Under the pieces are notes generated by a model. That model was not told the origin of the DNA, searched no databases, and was given only the letters and a program-made list of their open reading frames with translations. Of a DNA stretch of 64,000 bases, positions 60,815 through 64,000 are shown piece after piece. The position numbers and the translations under genes were made by a program. This DNA comes from Telmatactis stephensoni (Eukaryota > Cnidaria > Anthozoa > Actiniaria > Isophelliidae): assembly GCA_029948255.1 (NCBI GenBank), contig JALIZF010001816.1:699001-763000 (forward strand). The letters run 5' to 3'. The number at the start of each line of letters is the position of its first letter. Position 1 is the stretch's first letter.

Positions 60815-61209
60815 GCCCCGTTCAAACGAGAACGCAAGTTGATGCAAGTTTTGACTTTCAACTTGCGTCCTCGTTTGAACGCCTCTCCACGCAAGTCGAT
60901 GAGAAAATTTCAAAAACGTTCAAGGAAAATCAGTTAGCTGAAGGACAGCGTGAAAATCAGTTTTGTTTTTGTTTGAATTATTTGTAGGAGAAGAAGTGTA
61001 CAGAAGTTCGGACGAAAAAATATGAAAAACAACTTATGAAGTTTAGCGTGGTGACTGTTCAAACAAGCCAAAACTAGCATTAACTTGCGATCAAATTTTC
61101 AGCACGTTCTGCTCGCAAGTCGATACAATGGACGCAAGTTGATGCAAGTTGGTGCAAGTCCGCGCAAGTCAAAACTTGCATTGACTTGCGTTCTCGTTTG
61201 AACAGGGCC
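60815..61209. mobile_element. 395-bp TIR element with acgcaagttgatgcaagt units
   Basis: gccccgttcaaacgagaacg caagt and acttgcgttctcgtttgaac agggc are inverse ends. The subterminal parts are repeated gcaagt(t/c) units that pair within each end. No ORF. Confidence 0.85.
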
Positions 61210-61600
61210 TTAATTATTCCCCCTTTCCAAGCTACTCTACCGGCCTTTATGTAAGCAGATTCTTATGTAGAATCTACAGGGTAGATCCAGCAATGTTCTT
61301 CAGCAAGTGATGGTGGAACACGTGCAAAGGTCAGGATCCTGAGGAGATTTTGGAAAAGCATGAAGAAGAAAAGGATTTTTGAACCCCTCCACTAAATTCG
61401 CCACTGATTTAAATCTGATCTTCCTCATATAGTTCTAGAATACAAGTGCCAGAGTGTGAAATTTTGCACATACCATTATCAGTAAATTTGCGGGTTTCAG
61501 CACAATGCGTGATATTTTTTCCCCACTCAAAGTAATATGTTTTGTAAAGGTGCAGAATAAATCATTTGAAATCAATTTGTATATCCGATTTACTCTAGTT

Positions 61601-61747
61601 CAGGGGCGGATCCAGGGGGTTTCTTGGGTGCCCGGGAACCCCTTTCTTATCCTAAAGATATAACATTTTACGTCGAGAAAGAAAAATGTCAAAAATAAGA
61701 TAAATGTGAAGTGAACCCCCTCGGTCTGAGCCCTGGATCCACCCCTG
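61601..61747. mobile_element. 147-bp MITE with caggggcggatccaggg ends
   Basis: Starts caggggcggatccaggg and ends with the inverse, ccctggatccacccctg. A second, incomplete copy begins at 62575 (acaggggcggatccagggct). Confidence 0.88.
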
Positions 61748-61760
61748 TAGTCTTACTGAT

Positions 61761-62082
61761 ACACCTATTTCAAAAAAGGTTTCCATAGGTAAAGGCGATG
61801 GCGATAGGAGATAGGTCATTCAAATTCCGAAGAAATCAAGAAGTTTTTTAAAATGGCTTCGTTATTCCGTTCGCTTTGCTCCGAACATTGGATATGAATG
61901 TCTGATTGTTGACTTTCGTAATAAAAACACAGAGAAAACCCAACCGTGGATAGTGGAATAACCTATCGCGAACGGAATAACGAAGCCATTTTAAAAAACT
62001 TCTTGATTTCTTCGGAATTTGAATGACCTATCTCCTATCGCCATCGCCTTTAGCTCTGACAACCTTTTCTGAAATAGGTGTA
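61761..62082. mobile_element. Long fold-back element with about 130-bp arms
   Basis: acacctatttcaaaaaaggt, then aaaggcgatggcgataggag ... ttttaaaatggcttcgttat tccgttcg, is inverse to cgaacggaataacgaagcca ttttaaaa ... ctcctatcgccatcgccttt and ttttctgaaataggtgt. A second acacctatttca...gaaatagg pair brackets 62095-62377, apparently a related neighbour element. Confidence 0.88.
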
Positions 62083-62730
62083 TACAAATAACATACACCT
62101 ATTTCAATAAACGTTGTCGGCAATAGCCTACGCGACTCACCCGAAAGAGAGTATGGGTAGAAATTATACTAGAGCTATAAAACTACAAAAATCCACACCA
62201 TAATTCAATTTCAGCTTGCCATGACCTGATACATCAAAGAGCTTCATTTGCTGATGCTAAAATCAAGACCACAATGCAAAAAAGAGTAAAATTTTGCAAC
62301 TACCGTACTCCTTTTTGGTCTAGTCGCGTAGACTTGAGACCTCTCATACAACAACCTTTTTTGAAATAGGCGAGTATACATGCATATGGGTGGTCTTTGT
62401 CTAACTGTTGTCTTCAGTAAAAATACCGTACCTTTTTGTATTTACAGTTGATCCTCTCACCAAAGGGTCGCAGAAAAGTGTCCGTATTATAGAGGTGTCC
62501 CTACTATAGAGGTCGGGCTTATGGCGTAATTTTAAAGACCACCCATTATAAGTTGTATATCAGTATAAGAAATACAGGGGCGGATCCAGGGCTCATGCCC
62601 AGACTGAGGGAGTTGACTTTATATTTATCTTGTTTTTGATGTCTGGTACAGTATCTAGTATTCTTTTTGTGATAATAACGCGTAGGATCAACTGTTTATT
62701 GGCCTCACAACTACTGTACATTTTGCATAA
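62083..62730. other. Repeat-rich 3' region
   Basis: Includes the second tatttca-ended element (62095-62377), a partial gggcggatccaggg MITE (62575 on) and gtccgtattatagaggtgtc repeats at 62480 and 63140. No gene. Confidence 0.55.
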
Positions 62731-62879
62731 TAGAGTCGTTTTCGTATGAGTGGGAAACTTACCGTACCGTATCGTAACTGGACCAGTATCATAGTTTCTA
62801 TAAAAACATTCGAAATTCCTGCTGTAACCGTATCGTATCGTAATCGTACAGTGTTCCCACTCATACGAAAACGACTCTA
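62731..62879. mobile_element. 149-bp fold-back element
   Basis: tagagtcgttttcgtatgag tgggaa is exactly inverse to ttcccactcatacgaaaacg actcta. Inner taccgtaccgtatcgtaa and ttacgatacgatacggtta also pair. Confidence 0.88.
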
Positions 62880-64000
62880 CAGTGCTTTCCGTATGCACAT
62901 TTCAGTTACAATCAAAGCAGTATTCCACCTTACAAGATATAGGTGGTCCGCAAGTGTAAGAAAGGTTTACACTATCAATAATAAAGAGATTTGTATGAAT
63001 TTGAATTTGTATGAATTTTACCATATGGGCCCGAGGTTAGGAGTCCGTTGTCCATAATAGAAAGAGTATACGTAATATATAGAGGTATGTATGAAGGTTT
63101 GGCCGGGACCAAAGCGGCATCTGTGCTTATGGTGGTATAGTGTCCGTATTATAGAGGTGTGAGCAGCGAGGGGTTCCATTGTAGTCATTGTATTTGCGCC
63201 GCTGAGAAAAAGCTAAATAATAAGCGCCGCATTTATTTAGCCAATGTGACCGCGCTTATTCGAAGTGTAATCAGACTACCATTACTACTGATCTCGAAAA
63301 AAAGAGGTAATTTTGAACATTTGAAACCTGTAAACATCTATAAACATCTTTCCCTACGTTGTTTGTTCTCCCACTCCATAGTGTGCGATGTCATTCTTGG
63401 AAGTTGATTAATTCTTATTTATCATATACTTACTTCGATATCAACACAATAGAGCGCGCAAATATAGAGGGCATCGGCCGTTGATAACATTCACATGTGA
63501 TGATATCAAAACAACCAATCAGAGCGCAGGATTTCGAGATCATCATGATGTGATGATATCAGGTTGATTTTCTCGCCATTCAAGCTACTATGTACTCAGT
63601 TGTGTCAACATGCAGAACAAGAAAAACCAATAGTAAAACTTCAGTTCCAAAACGGCCGAGTTGACATTTTTATTTCGTTCTTTGGTGCACTATTTGTTGT
63701 ATGTTCAGCTCTTTTTCTTCAAATCTCAGTAATTATACGATAAAAAGAAAATTACACGGCGGCTTGAAGATATGGAGTTTATCTTCTCGTGAAATGAAAT
63801 ATTTCACTCGTTCGCGCCACCGTGTAATATCCTCTATTTCATATGTGTTACGCTACAGATTTCCAGTAATTATGTATTTATTAATTAACCTCAATGTATT
63901 TTTCAGTAATTAACTAGTTAAGCATTAGGATTTGTGTAGTGTTTCCGGACTTGTGTGACGCACCCTCTTTCACTATAACCCAAACAGACCAACGAAGGGT
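62880..64000. other. Right end of the window, no gene seen
   Basis: AT-rich with a gtgatgatatca-type inverted stretch near 63495-63560 (gatgatatcaaaacaaccaa tcagagcg) and a fold-back of the cgccaccgtgtaatatcctc family at 63750-63838. ORFs of up to 82 codons have no domain. Confidence 0.5.

Overview
The window is nuclear DNA from an animal, most likely a cnidarian and probably an anthozoan (stony coral or relative). The genes have many short exons with GT-AG introns. They are metazoan families: a VPS10/SorCS sorting receptor, secreted EMI-EGF proteins, an iRhom-like rhomboid and ribosomal protein L26. There is also an intronless TPR-CHAT gene of a kind abundant in corals and anemones. The spaces between exons are full of short inverted-repeat (MITE-like) elements, tRNA-derived SINEs and long microsatellites. 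Species assignment is inference; nothing bacterial, plasmid-borne or CRISPR-like is present.

Layout. (1) 1-17000, minus strand: a tandem family of secreted EMI-EGF genes. Gene A (5135-11918) can be rebuilt in full as 8 exons and 339 codons: signal peptide, EMI domain, five EGF-like domains. Upstream, at 15247-16808, the first three exons (signal peptide plus EMI) are duplicated as cassette B with identical exon 2 and 3 lengths and splice phases, but with no EGF exons of its own. A further signal-peptide exon with the same splice phase lies at 1521-1615. (2) 17750-20270: mobile-element and repeat-rich spacer. (3) 20273-23191, minus: an intronless 972-residue TPR-CHAT protein with the His/Cys dyad of caspase-like CHAT proteases. 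(4) 27555-30363, plus: the last four exons of an iRhom-like rhomboid whose active-site Ser and His positions are both substituted; its 5' exons were not found. (5) 34957-35391, minus: an intronless RPL26 copy, head-to-head with (6) 35994-60201, plus: a complete 27-exon, 1150-residue SorCS-type VPS10 receptor. Every splice phase fits, and the coding sum is exactly 1151 codons including the stop. (7) 60202-64000: no gene, a dense run of fold-back elements.

The genes are independent and not an operon. Two expression arrangements stand out. The duplicated EMI cassettes could work as alternative promoters and N-termini for one EGF tail. RPL26 and the SorCS gene share a divergent promoter interval of about 600 bp. 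The most notable non-gene features are a TIR element with a tandem-repeat core inserted at position +10 of a splice donor, two near-perfect hairpins of pre-miRNA size, a 54-bp perfect-TIR element, and a broken tandem duplication of a PKD exon end including its splice donor.
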